Positions 21,435-31,563 of a stretch of DNA of 64,000 bases are shown one piece after another (position 1 is the first letter of the stretch; each line of letters opens with the position of its first letter). The DNA is from a secondary endosymbiont of Ctenarytaina eucalypti (GTDB lineage: Bacteria > Pseudomonadota > Gammaproteobacteria > Enterobacterales > Enterobacteriaceae), in the NCBI RefSeq assembly GCF_000287335.1, contig NC_018419.1:1302001-1366000 (forward strand), written 5' to 3'. Both the position numbers and the translations under genes were made by a program. Below the pieces are notes generated by a model. That model did not search any database. It was not told where the DNA came from and worked only from the letters and a program-made list of their open reading frames with translations.

Positions 21435-21914
21435 ATGACTAACAATACGGCCATCCAAATTGATTCAGTGTTGAATATTGAATGTACTCGCAGTGACATT
21501 CACTGCCAAAGCAAGAAAAGAGCGTTAGAAATTATCAGTGAACTAGCGGCGAAGTCGCTAAATCTATCGCCAAAAATTGTGTTCGACGCCGTCTTGACGC
21601 GCGAACGCATGGGCAGCACCGGTATCGGCAATGGCATTGCGATGCCGCACGGCAAGTTGGAAGAGGACACGCTATGCGCGCTAGGTGTATTAATCCGTCT
21701 TGAACAACCTATCGCTTTTGATGCCATCGATAATCAGCCTGTGGATTTGCTCTTTGCGCTGCTAGTGCCGACAGAGCAGTGCAAAGTCCATCTACACACC
21801 CTCTCGCTAGTGGCTAAGCGACTGGCGGATAAAACCATTTGCCGCCGTTTACGAGCTGCACAAAGCGACGAAGAGCTATATCAGATTATGACTCAGAGGG
21901 AAGATAACGACTGA
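21435..21914 (+). CDS. ptsN: Nitrogen-type PTS EIIA protein (EIIANtr)
   Basis: Regulatory end point of the PtsP-Npr-PtsN phosphorelay; dephospho-PtsN in E. coli acts on TrkA, KdpD and other partners. The 159-residue protein is close to E. coli over its full length: CQSKKRALEIISELAAKSL, GSTGIGNGIAMPHGKLEEDT with the phosphorylated histidine at 72, FDAIDNQPVDLLFALLVP, and LADKTICRRLRAAQSDEELY. The ATG at 21435 aligns with the family start; the ribosome site is weak. Its phosphodonor gene npr, 0.95 kb downstream, is a pseudogene, and rpoN and hpf upstream are dead, so PtsN probably works unphosphorylated or in another circuit. Confidence 0.95.
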   Translation: MTNNTAIQIDSVLNIECTRSDIHCQSKKRALEIISELAAKSLNLSPKIVFDAVLTRERMGSTGIGNGIAMPHGKLEEDTLCALGVLIRLEQPIAFDAIDNQPVDLLFALLVPTEQCKVHLHTLSLVAKRLADKTICRRLRAAQSDEELYQIMTQREDND

Positions 21915-22010
21915 TGCCGCCGCGCCCTCCTGCATTTGGAATGGCATGAAGAAAATCATGGCCGCATCACCAAGGAATGAAATAAGTAAGGCAGAGAGGT
22001 GTTTAGCGCC

Positions 22011-22865
22011 ATGGTGCTGATGATAGTCAGTGGTCGATCTGGCTCAGGTAAATCTGTTGCACTCCGTGCACTAGAGGACATGGGCTTTTATTGCGTCGAT
22101 AATCTGCCGGTGATCCTTTTACGAAAGCTTGTTAGTACGCTAGCAGCGAGCAAGATACCCGCCGCCGTGAGTATCGATATTCGTAATATGCCTGATTCGC
22201 CAGAAATTTTTGAACAGGCCATGAATAATCTACCGCAGATTTTTTCCACGCAGTTGCTATTTCTAGATGCCGATCGGAATACTCTCATCCGTCGCTATAG
22301 TGACACTCGCCGGCTGCACCCCCTCTCTTCCCGTAATTTATCGTTGGAAGGCGCTCTCGATGAAGAGGATGCGCTGCTTGAGCCGCTGCGCTTACGCGCA
22401 GATTTGGTGATTGACACTACCGAGATGTCAGTACACGAGTTGGCTGCGATGCTTCGCACCCGGCTGTTAGGTAAGCGCGAGAGGGAACTGAGGATAGTCT
22501 TTGAGTCTTTTGGCTATAAGCATGGTATTCCTATTGATGCCGATTACGTGTTCGACGTGCGTTTTTTGCCCAACCCTCACTGGGATCTCAAGCTTAGACC
22601 CATGACTGGCTTGGATCGCCCGGTAGCGATATTTTTAGGTCGATATACCGAAGTGCATAATTTCATCTATCAGACTCGGAACTATCTGGAACTCTGGCTA
22701 CCAATGCTCGAAACCAACAACCGTAGTTATCTAACGGTCGCGATAGGTTGTAGCGGGGGGAAGCACCGATCGGTTTATATCGCCGAACACCTAGCGGACT
22801 ATTTTCGCTCTCGTGGTAAGAATATTCAGTCCCGCCACCGCTCTTTGGAAAAACAAATATTATGA
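22011..22865 (+). CDS. rapZ: RNase adapter protein RapZ
   Basis: RapZ binds the small RNA GlmZ and presents it to RNase E, thereby setting glucosamine-6-phosphate synthase (GlmS) levels and amino-sugar supply for the envelope. The 284-residue protein has the Walker A GRSGSGKS at 8-15, VCDNLP-like [31 protein letters not shown], the central [15 protein letters not shown], and the RNA-binding C terminus with [20 protein letters not shown] and the lysine/arginine tail. I place the start at the ATG 22011 (family start MVLMIVSG), not the GTG at 21999. AGAGAGG lies about 11 bases upstream. Its stop overlaps the start of the npr relic (ATGA). Confidence 0.96.
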   Translation: MVLMIVSGRSGSGKSVALRALEDMGFYCVDNLPVILLRKLVSTLAASKIPAAVSIDIRNMPDSPEIFEQAMNNLPQIFSTQLLFLDADRNTLIRRYSDTRRLHPLSSRNLSLEGALDEEDALLEPLRLRADLVIDTTEMSVHELAAMLRTRLLGKRERELRIVFESFGYKHGIPIDADYVFDVRFLPNPHWDLKLRPMTGLDRPVAIFLGRYTEVHNFIYQTRNYLELWLPMLETNNRSYLTVAIGCSGGKHRSVYIAEHLADYFRSRGKNIQSRHRSLEKQIL

Positions 22866-23060
22866 AAATTAAAAAATGATAGAGATAAAAACGTCTGTTG
22901 ATGTATTCCCCGACGGTAATGCGGCTGTTTGAATATGTAGAGTGTGTTGATGCATGTTGATCGCTCTATAACCATAGCGGTGTGAAGCTAAAGGAATCGG
23001 TGTCATTTATTGCGTCTACTTAGGCAGTCCTAAAAGCCGATGATAACGGTCGAGACTGGC
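22862..23060 (+). pseudogene. npr: Decayed phosphocarrier protein Npr gene
   Basis: Begins at the ATG overlapping the rapZ stop and, allowing two one-base shifts, reads MKIKK-IEIKN-RLLMYSPTVMRLFEYVE against [28 protein letters not shown]; the phosphorylated histidine of GMHARP is replaced by tyrosine-serine. Stops follow at VDAC-stop-SLYNHSGVKLKESVSFIAST ([26 protein letters not shown]). Clearly non-functional. Npr is the HPr-like carrier between PtsP and PtsN. Confidence 0.85.
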
Positions 23061-24248
23061 TGGATAACGAGAGTTTAGTTACCATGATCGGTTCTTGTGT
23101 CATCGATGAGCTGATGATGCTTGATTGCTGATCTCTGTGCTTTTCCTCCCGCTCCTTAGAAGCATTTTTATTGAATAAATGAATTTTATGCCGTTGTGCA
23201 CAGCTCACTACATGTATGATCAAAACAGTCTATATTGTAAAAATATTTTTAAGTTACTATCTAATCTACTGTTAACACAACCTGAAAGTATTATCACTTT
23301 TTGATTTTGTAAATAAATTAGTAATTACTGCATGAAAACAAGAGTAGGCATCTTATCGGGGATGAGGTATTACTTTCTCCCTACTCAGGGGCTGTTTATA
23401 TTAGTATAATGCTATTTTTGAACCGTGCTGATGTAACTTGGGTTAATAGTAGTGGTAAAGATTTTCATGCGCTCAATATAAAAACTTGTAGAATTCCGTT
23501 TAGATTCCCGGACTGTTCCGTACTTAGCGAGAAAGAAAATAGAGTGCATATCATCATAAAATGTCAACATGCGGTAAAATTATTCATTTCGTGAATGATA
23601 CAAAATACTTTAATGTATTCATGCAGGGGCATAAAAAATCCAGTAGTGTCGTGCCGACGAATGATTAAAATGTCAACCGACAGCAATGGTGACATGCGTT
23701 TCTGGCAGAATGCTCTGCTTTTTTTAGGAAAAATACAGCAGCTGATTTCACCCCGAAGCCAAGGTGCATAATATTACGTAATCTGATGTGATGCACTTAA
23801 TGATATCGTCTAAGATAAGCGTCTTAGTTGTAGTGATGATAGCTGACAAAAGAAAATGGGCGGTCATTCCGATAGGGTGATTAGCAGAACAACGCGCATA
23901 TTACGGTTCAACACGCCTCTAATTACTCGTGTAAGTTTGTATAACTATGATACGCAGAGATAGGAGACACCAGTGCTTTGGTATTAGCGCTCAAATAAAT
24001 AATTCATTTGGCAAGACTTAACACTGTCCGTATCGCGTGATAATACATGCTTAAGTAGTCAATGCCCGAAAACTCTAGTAATTTTAACACAACCAATAAT
24101 CACGTTAATCTACGCTATAATTTATTTCTATGGTCATGGACTATAATTGATAAATATCAGGGATGACCTCATTTGCTTCTCAAAGCACTCTGAGCTATAA
24201 CGTCATTCACCACCCGTATTTTCATTACCGACCGATAGGGCACGCATC
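23061..24248. other. Spacer between the npr and xseB relics
   Basis: No intact gene and no relic I can name. E. coli has thiI divergent from xseB; if it was here it is no longer readable. This interval also contains the junction between two blocks that are far apart in E. coli. Confidence 0.45.
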
Positions 24249-24490
24249 ATGTTAAAAAAATCTGAAACTCCTGAAGTTTTGAAAACGCTCTTCAAGAAAT
24301 AGGCCCAATAGTCACCCCTCCTCGAGTTCGGTGCACTATCTCTTAAGATGAGGCTAAACGCATTTGAGCACGGTGTGCCCGAAAACCTGAGATTCATAAA
24401 ATGCTATAACAGACGGAACAGTAGGTAAAGCTTCTAAAATGACACTCAACATGCACATCTTACCACTCTTTCTTTTTTCTCTGGAAAATA
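24249..24490 (+). pseudogene. xseB: Decayed exonuclease VII small-subunit gene
   Basis: From the ATG at 24249 the frame reads MLKKSETPEVLKTLFKK then stop, and continues LLEFGALSLKMRLNAFEHGV, matching [20 protein letters not shown] and LESGDLPLEEALNEFERGV of XseB. The gene normally ends just before ispA, as here. Two in-frame stops and loss of the C-terminal part show decay. Without the small subunit exonuclease VII is inactive. Confidence 0.8.
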
Positions 24491-24497
24491 AGGTTTT

Positions 24498-25400
24498 ATG
24501 AGTAATTTTGCCGATTTTTTAGAGAAAAGCCGTAAGCATGTGGATGCAGCGTTAGAACATTATCTCCACAGCCTCTCCACCCAGCAGGCACCCCTTGTCC
24601 GAGCCATGCGTCACAGCACTCTTCTGGGGGGAAAACGGCTCCGGCCTTTTCTTGTGTACCAGACCGGTAGGCTCTTCGGACTAATGCCCGCAAGCCTTGA
24701 CGCGCCAGCGAGCGCCATTGAATTAATCCATGCTTATTCGCTAATCCATGACGATCTACCCTTTATGGATAATGATTCACTGCGCCGAGGTTTGCCGACG
24801 TGCCATGTCAAGTTCGGCCAAACCACAGCCATGTTGGCCGGCGATGCTCTGCAGACACTCGCCTTTAGCATCCTAGCCGATGCAGAGATGCCTGAGGTTG
24901 CCATACAGGATAGGCTAAAAATGATCTCGACCCTTGCCGCCGCCATCGGTGCCGATGGCATGTGCCTAGGGCAATCGCTCGACTTAGCGGCCGAGAAAGA
25001 ACAAGTTTCTACCACAATTCTGGAGACGATTCACCGCTACAAAACTGGTTCATTAATTCGTGCAGCGGTAAAAATAGGCGCATTAGCGGCAGGGGAGCGC
25101 AGTGCACCAGCGCTAGACTATCTTGATCTTTTCGCTGCTGATATAGGCCTGGCTTTCCAGGTACAAGACGATATTCTTGATGTTGTAGGCGAAAAAAAAG
25201 CCATTGGTAAACTGCCTGGGGCGGATCAGCAAGTAGGTAAAAGTACTTATCCGTCCCTTCTGGGACTGGAAATGGCGCGAGCCAAGGCTCGAGATCTGTA
25301 TCACACATCGCTCGCATCTTTAGAATGTCTTGCTACGCTCGGTTATGATACCGATATCCTAGGAGCTCTTGCCCGCTATATTATTGAACGCGACAAATAA
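24498..25400 (+). CDS. ispA: Farnesyl diphosphate synthase
   Basis: Condenses dimethylallyl diphosphate with two isopentenyl diphosphates to farnesyl diphosphate, precursor of undecaprenyl phosphate, quinones and haem O. The 300-residue protein has LLGGKRLRPFLVYQ near 38, the first aspartate-rich motif HDDLPFMDND near 84 (family DDLPAMDDD; the last part is changed but the DDx4D core is kept), RRGLPTCHVKFG, AGDALQTLAFSIL, KTGSLIRAAVKIGAL, and the second motif FQVQDDILDVVG near 218. An AAGG lies six bases before the ATG. It lies between the xseB relic and dxs, the E. coli order, and is probably co-transcribed with dxs. Confidence 0.96.
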   Translation: MSNFADFLEKSRKHVDAALEHYLHSLSTQQAPLVRAMRHSTLLGGKRLRPFLVYQTGRLFGLMPASLDAPASAIELIHAYSLIHDDLPFMDNDSLRRGLPTCHVKFGQTTAMLAGDALQTLAFSILADAEMPEVAIQDRLKMISTLAAAIGADGMCLGQSLDLAAEKEQVSTTILETIHRYKTGSLIRAAVKIGALAAGERSAPALDYLDLFAADIGLAFQVQDDILDVVGEKKAIGKLPGADQQVGKSTYPSLLGLEMARAKARDLYHTSLASLECLATLGYDTDILGALARYIIERDK

Positions 25401-25437
25401 GTGATATAGCTTTACATCATCATAGATGAGTACCCCC

Positions 25438-27327
25438 ATGAGCCTTAATAAAAAGAAATACCCGACGCTGGTTCTGGTCAATAACCCTATCGAGCTCCGC
25501 CAGTTACCAAAAGAGAGCATGCCAGATTTGTGTGATGAGCTACGGCAATTTTTGCTAGAGAGCGTCAGTCGCTCAAGTGGTCATTTTGCTTCGGGACTGG
25601 GGGCGGTAGAACTGACTGTAGCGCTGCATTATGTGTGTAATACACCCTTTGATCGCCTTATTTGGGACGTCGGTCATCAGGCTTACCCGCACAAAATTCT
25701 TACTGGACGAAGGGATCGTATCACCACAATCCGTCAGCGTAACGGCCTCCATCCATTTCCTTGGCGTGGGGAAAGCGAATATGACCAGTTATCTGTGGGC
25801 CATTCCTCTACATCTATTAGCGCTGGTCTCGGCATGGCGGTAGCCGCGGAGCGTGAGGGATTAGGGCGCCGCACAGTCTGCGTGATTGGCGATGGCGCCA
25901 TCACCGCTGGCATGTCATTCGAGGCCATGAATCATGCTGGTGATATTAAATCCGATTTACTGGTAGTGCTTAATGATAATAAAATGTCTATTTCGGAAAA
26001 CGTTGGGGCCCTTAAAAATCATTTAACACAAATTCCAAGCGGATCGCTGTATTCCACACTGAGAGATAGTGGGGATGCATTGTGTTCCGATATTTTGCCA
26101 ATAAATGAGTTGTTAAAGTACACCAAACAGCACATGACAGCCAAGGTAGTCCCATCAACATTATTCGAGGGGCTGGGATTTAACTATATCGGCCCTGTGG
26201 ACGGGCATGATGTTGAGGGCTTAGTGAAAACGCTGAAAAATATCCTATCTACGAAAGGGCCGAAACTGCTGCATATTATGACGAAAAAAGGTCATGGTTA
26301 TCCACCGGCCGAGAAAGACCCTATCAGTTGGCATTCGGTCCCGAAATTCGATCCTCAAAGTGGCAGACTACCGAAAAGCGGAGAAGGTGGGCCATCTTAC
26401 GCAGCTATTTTCGGTGATTGGTTATGTGCCACAGCTTCCGGTGATGATAAGTTAATGGCTATTACGCCGGCCATGTGTGAAGGTTCAGGTATGGTTACTT
26501 TTTCACGTCAATACCCGCGTCAATATTTTGATGTTGCTATTGCCGAGCAGCATGGGGTCACCTTTGCAGCGGGCCTGGCTATCGGTGGTTATCACCCTGT
26601 GGTAGCTATCTATTCTACCTTTTTGCAGCGTGCCTACGATCAGGTTATCCATGACGTGGCGATTCAGAATCTACCGGTGCTTTTTGCCATCGATCGAGGC
26701 GGCGTGGTCGGCGCTGATGGCCAGACCCACCAGGGCGCATTTGATCTTTCTTACCTCCGCTGTATTCCCAACATGGTCATCATGACGCCTAGCGACGAAA
26801 ACGAGTGCCGATTGATGTTGCACACAGGATATCACTATAGGGCAGGGCCGAGTGCGGTGCGTTATCCGCGCGGTAACGGTACTGGCTCCCTCCTAAGTGA
26901 ATTATATGAATTACCGCTGGGTAAAGGAGTAGTGCACCGCCAGGGGGATGTGGTGGTTATTCTCAATTTTGGGACTTTGTTGCCACAGGCTGAAGAGGCG
27001 GCAGAGGCGCTGAACGCGACGCTGGTAGACATGCGCTTTGTCAAACCGCTCGACGGGGCCCTGATAAAAGAACTAGCTGCCAGTCATCAGGCGCTCGTGA
27101 CCATTGAGGAGAATGCTATCATGGGGGGCGCTGGTAGCGGCGTCAATGAATTCGTTATGTACCAGCGGCTGCAGGTACCGGTATTAAATATCGGTCTACC
27201 AGATCATTTCATTCCGCAGGGTGTCCAAGAGGACATCCGATCCGATCTGGGCCTCGATGGCGTAGGTATCCGTCTACAGATCGAGAACTGGCTGGGGATT
27301 AACCGCACCGTAAAAATCACGTGCTAG
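25438..27327 (+). CDS. dxs: 1-deoxy-D-xylulose-5-phosphate synthase
   Basis: First enzyme of the MEP isoprenoid pathway: joins pyruvate and glyceraldehyde 3-phosphate, using thiamine diphosphate and Mg. With the start at ATG 25438 ([14 protein letters not shown], aligning with the E. coli start) it has 629 residues; an ATG four codons upstream at 25426 is possible. Motifs: [36 protein letters not shown], the ThDP motif [18 protein letters not shown], then [12 protein letters not shown], where most homologues have an acidic residue in place of the lysine; [18 protein letters not shown] with the catalytic glutamate; [16 protein letters not shown]; and [11 protein letters not shown] in the C-terminal domain. 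Lies 37 bp after ispA. DXP also feeds thiamine and pyridoxal synthesis. Confidence 0.95.
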   Translation: MSLNKKKYPTLVLVNNPIELRQLPKESMPDLCDELRQFLLESVSRSSGHFASGLGAVELTVALHYVCNTPFDRLIWDVGHQAYPHKILTGRRDRITTIRQRNGLHPFPWRGESEYDQLSVGHSSTSISAGLGMAVAAEREGLGRRTVCVIGDGAITAGMSFEAMNHAGDIKSDLLVVLNDNKMSISENVGALKNHLTQIPSGSLYSTLRDSGDALCSDILPINELLKYTKQHMTAKVVPSTLFEGLGFNYIGPVDGHDVEGLVKTLKNILSTKGPKLLHIMTKKGHGYPPAEKDPISWHSVPKFDPQSGRLPKSGEGGPSYAAIFGDWLCATASGDDKLMAITPAMCEGSGMVTFSRQYPRQYFDVAIAEQHGVTFAAGLAIGGYHPVVAIYSTFLQRAYDQVIHDVAIQNLPVLFAIDRGGVVGADGQTHQGAFDLSYLRCIPNMVIMTPSDENECRLMLHTGYHYRAGPSAVRYPRGNGTGSLLSELYELPLGKGVVHRQGDVVVILNFGTLLPQAEEAAEALNATLVDMRFVKPLDGALIKELAASHQALVTIEENAIMGGAGSGVNEFVMYQRLQVPVLNIGLPDHFIPQGVQEDIRSDLGLDGVGIRLQIENWLGINRTVKITC

Positions 27328-28324
27328 CGTTGCTGGATCTATCCTTCTTCGAATAATCGCCAACGTTGCTTCTATAGTCTTAAAGTACATTTACTGATTT
27401 GCGATCATCTGCGATATTAAGAATATACTACAGAAAAGAGGGATGTTATCCGCTCTCGTTGTATGGAGGGTGATAGAGTACGTATGCATGATCTAGTGAT
27501 ACAGCATCTATTGTATCAACTAGCATCTATGAAAAAAATTTTAAAACTATTTTTGGTTTACTTGCGACCAGGTTGCAAGAAGCCTGGATTTTTGGTAGTC
27601 ATCTCTGGATGAGTCATGGTATTGCTTTATGCATAGAGAAAATTGCTTTCGGACAGAGTAGCTGATTATTTTTTTACTCAGATCAATCACGAACCACGAT
27701 GCGTATCATGAAATAAGTTTGTAGCTTTATGCTGCAAGCTGTACAAAAATTCATTGATGGGATTGTTAAACTGATCAAGCTATGCTAAAGATTTTCAGTT
27801 GGTGCACGCAAGAGAGGGGAGAGAAGGCAGTTTTTATCAGTCTCACAACGTTAAGAAGTAGTGAAATTACGTATCTAGTGATTAGAGCGCGAAAGGTATA
27901 AAGTATTTGGTAAGTCGGAATAGGCAAGATCAGGTAATCATCACATGAAAAAACACAGAGTATAATAACCGGTGCTGATTGATCAAAAAAGTGTACGCTT
28001 AAAACATAAGATCGTCTCGATGAGATAAAGAGCGCGTCCATCAGATATTAGAAAATCGTTGGCTGATTGTGCTGAGGACATGTATTATTATCTTTATGCT
28101 CTATTGCCTTAGCAATAGATAGCGGCTAACACCGTTGTGAAGATATATTATGAATTAGATTAACCAAAGTGGCTTGTGTGTAGGCTTAAAGTCATAATTA
28201 GACGTGGCTAAGCAATACAGCACTAATTATTTAAATAGTTCACTGCATTATCCTGCTATAAATACTGAAAGCTGTCAGATGAGTGTAGGAGTATCTATGA
28301 TCGAGTGTACTAATTAAAAGTTTT
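27328..28324. other. 1 kb spacer after dxs
   Basis: No recognisable gene. yajO and pgpA, which follow dxs in E. coli, could not be identified. An inverted repeat CTTGC..GCAAG lies near 27562-27580. Confidence 0.45.
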
Positions 28325-28590
28325 TAATAAGATATTGTTAAATAACATACTCGATATAGGAGTCATTTTTGCTAAATTTTCATAGTAGAAAAGCATTATG
28401 ATTGATCTTAAAATCAAGCCATGAATTGTGCATTGTAATGAACAAGAAGGGGAAATAGCGGCGGCAACACTTGAGTGGACGCTCTGAGAATGGCCCCACC
28501 TTACGAGATCTGGCAATAGGCAGTCCTTATCATGGATGCTAGCCCTGTTAGCAGAGACAGTCTAGATAGTAGGGGTGTGTGTCGATTGCT
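28325..28590 (-). pseudogene. yajL: Possible remnant of the YajL chaperone/deglycase-family gene
   Basis: On the minus strand PDLVRWGHSQSVHSSVA resembles IDLLVRGGIKVTTASVA near the N terminus of YajL, and after a large deletion TIHGLILRSIIMLFYYENLA resembles TAIDFGLKIIDLLVGREKA near the C terminus. yajL lies directly downstream of panE on the same strand in E. coli. Tentative. Confidence 0.4.
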
Positions 28591-28598
28591 ATACTATC

Positions 28599-29510
28599 TC
28601 ATTTGCCTGACAAAACAGAGTTGCTTTTCCCATATCTTGCTTCTTCTAGTTTTATTAAATCAAATAGCCGCTGATTCACTGGCATTCTCAGTCCGTGTGC
28701 CTCCGCACGCCGCAAAACATGTCCATTGATATAATCAATTTCGGAATGCCGCTGTGCGCGGATATCTTGCAGCATAGAGGAGACATTATTAGCGGTGCTA
28801 CGGATTAGCTGACTAACATAAAAAATCAGGCTTTCGTAATGAGTATGGTATCCTTCGCAGTTCATCACCATTGCTACTTCGCGGCAAATAGCTTCGATTT
28901 CTGCAGAATAGTGTTCTAGATAGCCATTTTGACAATCGTAGATCACGGTAAGAGGATTAATCACACAGCTGGCAGCAAGCTTAACCCAACTTGAGGCTAC
29001 GATGTTGTGATGCCATGCAACTTCAGGCAGTGAGTGGTGTAGCACATCTCTGATGGCGATAACTTTTTTCGCCTCACTGTTACCTGGTCCGATTCGGGTT
29101 GTCCCAAGAGAAACATGATGAATGGTGTCTTCTTTACGGTAAGCGGCATGGGTGGTGATACCCATCAGTAGCGGCTGCAAAAGAAAAGGAGTCAATTCTT
29201 CACGAGTGCCGAGGCCATTATGTAGTAATAGAATAGCACAATCGTCCCGAAGATGTGTTAAAAGTGACCGAACTGCCTTTGAGACTTGCCTGGCTTTTAG
29301 CGTAACTAGAAGAAGATTACTTTCAGCTAAATGCTCGGTATTGTTAGCGGGCAATTGTAGCTGGGTTTCGCCTCCGTTCGGACTGATAACATGCACTGCA
29401 AAAATCGATTGTGGCACCCGTAGCCATCCTTGTACGCAGTGCGCTTTTCGGCTTAACGCTGCTAGCCAAAGTTGCCCCAATGCTCCACAACCCAGAACAG
29501 TAATTTTCAT
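28599..29510 (-). CDS. panE: 2-dehydropantoate 2-reductase
   Basis: NADPH-dependent reduction of ketopantoate to pantoate, needed for pantothenate and coenzyme A. The 303-residue protein begins MKITVLGCGALGQLWLAAL with the dinucleotide-binding GxGxxG, then LLLVTLKARQVSKAV, ILLLHNGLGTREEL, LLMGITTHAAYRK, the active-site region WVKLAASCVINPLTVIYDC with the conserved lysine and asparagine, and SSMLQDIRAQRHSEIDYING. Start at ATG 29510, with GGATAAGGGAA just upstream; an in-frame start six codons earlier would add a non-conserved stub. Its neighbours yajL and yajQ are relics. Confidence 0.95.
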   Translation of the reverse strand: MKITVLGCGALGQLWLAALSRKAHCVQGWLRVPQSIFAVHVISPNGGETQLQLPANNTEHLAESNLLLVTLKARQVSKAVRSLLTHLRDDCAILLLHNGLGTREELTPFLLQPLLMGITTHAAYRKEDTIHHVSLGTTRIGPGNSEAKKVIAIRDVLHHSLPEVAWHHNIVASSWVKLAASCVINPLTVIYDCQNGYLEHYSAEIEAICREVAMVMNCEGYHTHYESLIFYVSQLIRSTANNVSSMLQDIRAQRHSEIDYINGHVLRRAEAHGLRMPVNQRLFDLIKLEEARYGKSNSVLSGK

Positions 29511-29689
29511 TTCCCTTATCCTGCGCAAAAAGATATTAGAGCTATGCCCCAGACAGAGCTCCCTGGAGAGGCCTAAGTATAAAATTTTTCTTTGCCGTAG
29601 TTTTGCATCCCAACTAACGCGTTATGTGCATAGAAGGCTATCTGTTATCTTCTTGTTTTCTTATCAAATACCGATCGCGCAATAAGGAT

Positions 29690-30085
29690 TCTCTGGAATG
29701 AACATCAGATCTCAATTCGCTTCATTTCAGTGCAACATATACCCTCACTCTTTGCCAGAGAATCAGACTTCAAGGTAACATAACTGACTGTGCTGCTGAA
29801 AAAAATCCTTACATGCGGTATTTAGGTAATTTATTTGAAAGACATCAACCGGGCTTAGTGTTCTTATTGTATGCTTCGCTGCAAGACTCACTTTAATCTT
29901 AAGTTGAAGGAGTGTGGCAATTCATGCCTTGATAGTAATTTGTTGAAAATAGATTTTTCAATTGTAGATTCTAGATGACAAGTGTTGTCACTCACATTCC
30001 TGGAAGTGCCAATTGATGTAGGATGAGCATGCTATCAGCCCATCTCTAGTCTACCCTTGTAATCAGGATTTCTACCGTTTTTTCT
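29690..30085 (+). pseudogene. yajQ: Decayed YajQ nucleotide-binding protein gene
   Basis: Plus-strand frame near 29755-29815 reads RESDFKVT-stop-LTVLLKKILTCGI, matching [23 protein letters not shown] of YajQ. Weaker echoes (KIDFSIVDSR for KKIVKMIKDSK, and LPL..SGF for the PFQFKNFRD tail) follow to about 30080. Divergent position between panE and yajR is that of E. coli. Several stops. Confidence 0.5.
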
Positions 30086-30164
30086 ATTGCTGCGCGGTTT
30101 ATTTTTTCGTGTCTACTTTTATGTAAACACTACATTCTGCTGGCCTCATCACCACTGCAGCGAC

Positions 30165-30930
30165 GCCGGGTTGTGCCTAAAGACGCTGCGCTAATTGACT
30201 ATTTAGCTCCTCTGTTTTGGGGAGGGTAATGCGTAAACTACCGACACGGGCCGGTTCATCCGGAGTTGTAGTTACTCCCCACCAAACAATCGTCATCTCC
30301 ATGCTGACTAGAAAGGGCAGTTAGGTTCGCCGCGGTTCTAAGAGAAAACCTTCTAGCACTCTGCCTCATAGCCGCGCCGAGAAACTGACCATTGGGGTAG
30401 ACATTTATGGCATCCCCTTTATAGCTGGGCGGAGGACTCTTTGGTAATCAATGAAGGTAAGGCGGCCTCCATAATATTAAATGATAACAAGAATAGTTGC
30501 ATGCTAGTAAACATTAACCAACGATAGTGGTCTACTACGAGTAATAGCAACTCGGAAAACACTAGTAGTGTAACGTAAATAATGAACATGGGTTTCATAC
30601 GACGATTGACTTCGGCGTAAATTATCATTGGCAGTACCATAGAAAATGAAACCAGCGCGGTGATAAGATAAACTTTTTATTGTTCTTTAGGTAACACACC
30701 CCAGCTCTTGCCATTAAGGGAGGAAGGGCGACGAAGAGCGACATTAGCATGCAGTGCAGGAAAATATGCCCACATTGAGTTTTAATCAGCATTGATTGTT
30801 CAGGGCTTTGCCAAGACTGCCCTGGATGATGCTAGATTCTCAATTGAGAAAATGCCCTTCTAGCAGCGGGGATCACCAAAAGAGTCAGTGCAATACTAAC
30901 CAGCGCCAGCTCTGTTAATGCTCCAGAAGA
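30165..30930 (-). pseudogene. yajR: Decayed major-facilitator transporter gene YajR
   Basis: Clear minus-strand matches in three frames, in order: ELALVSIALTLLVIP near 30900, PEQSMLIKTQCGHIFLHC and MLMSLFVALPPLMARAG at 30720-30810 (EPRLLKLNFGIMCLHILLMSTFVALPGQLADAG), VLPMIIYAEVNRRMKPMFII to MEAALPSLITKESSAQL at 30419-30640 (VVPFIIYAEVKRKMK..EALLPSLISKESPAG), SYKGDAINVYPNGQFLGAA near 30380 (GYKGTAMGVYSTSQFLGVA), and PDEPARVGSLRITLPKTEE near 30235. The N-terminal half is deleted. The 73-codon open frame at 30419-30640 is part of this fossil. Confidence 0.88.
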
Positions 30931-30999
30931 GACTGCACATAGACTCTATGAGCCGAAAAAGCTCTACACTATCTATTCTTCTGTCGTTTATCAGCACCT

Positions 31000-31560
31000 C
31001 CTAACACTTTCTTGGAGCATTACCATTCTGCAGAACATGACTGGAAATGGAATGATATTTAAAATATGTTAAAGACGTACGTCTTTGCCTCTCGGGGCAA
31101 AGATCGCGCTAAATTTTTAAAAACGCACTGACAATCAGATACTTATGTCCGGTATACACTCTTTTAACATCAAGGTCTCCACCATAAATCCGATAACATA
31201 CAACGTAATATGATGCTTAGTTACCAAAAATGCTATGTTTTACCCGCAATACTGGTATTGCCGCTGCTTAATAATCCTTGAAATGCAAGATCGTGATAGC
31301 ATGGGAATGAGACATTTTCCACAGACTAAACATCAGCAGTAAAATCAGCTAGAAGCTGTATAGCTAGTTTCAGAGAAATTAGTTCCCTCACGGGGACTCT
31401 TTTTTGATCCTTCCTTATTTTTCGGTTTGAGCGATACGACTCCTAGCGTAGCGAAGAACAGGGGGTAATGTATCTGCCCTTTGTCGGATCACAAAAAGCC
31501 TACAATAACAGAAATTAGGTGACCGAAAATAATTATTGCTGCAACATGAATTGCAATGGA
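31000..31560 (-). pseudogene. cyoE: Decayed haem O synthase (protohaem IX farnesyltransferase) gene
   Basis: Directly downstream of cyoD, minus-strand frames read IIIFGHLISVIVGFL-stop-SDKGQIHYPLFFATLGVVS near 31440-31535 ([35 protein letters not shown]), then after an internal deletion of about 120 codons WKMSHSHAITILHFKDY-stop-AAAIPV near 31265-31320 ([24 protein letters not shown]), YTGHKYLIVSAFL (YAGYKYLVVAAAV), and FPVMFCRMVMLQESVRR near 31020. The deleted part includes the first farnesyl-diphosphate-binding loop (NxxxDxxxD). CyoE attaches a farnesyl tail to haem B to make the haem O of the cyo oxidase. Confidence 0.9.
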
Positions 31561-31563
31561 CTT

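Noticed and set aside
23061-24248. thiI relic divergent from xseB
   Set aside because: Looked for on the minus strand; no segment resembled the N-terminal or P-loop parts of ThiI.
30419-30640. A 73-codon membrane-protein-like open frame
   Set aside because: It is one in-frame piece of the yajR fossil; matching text continues on both sides in other frames.
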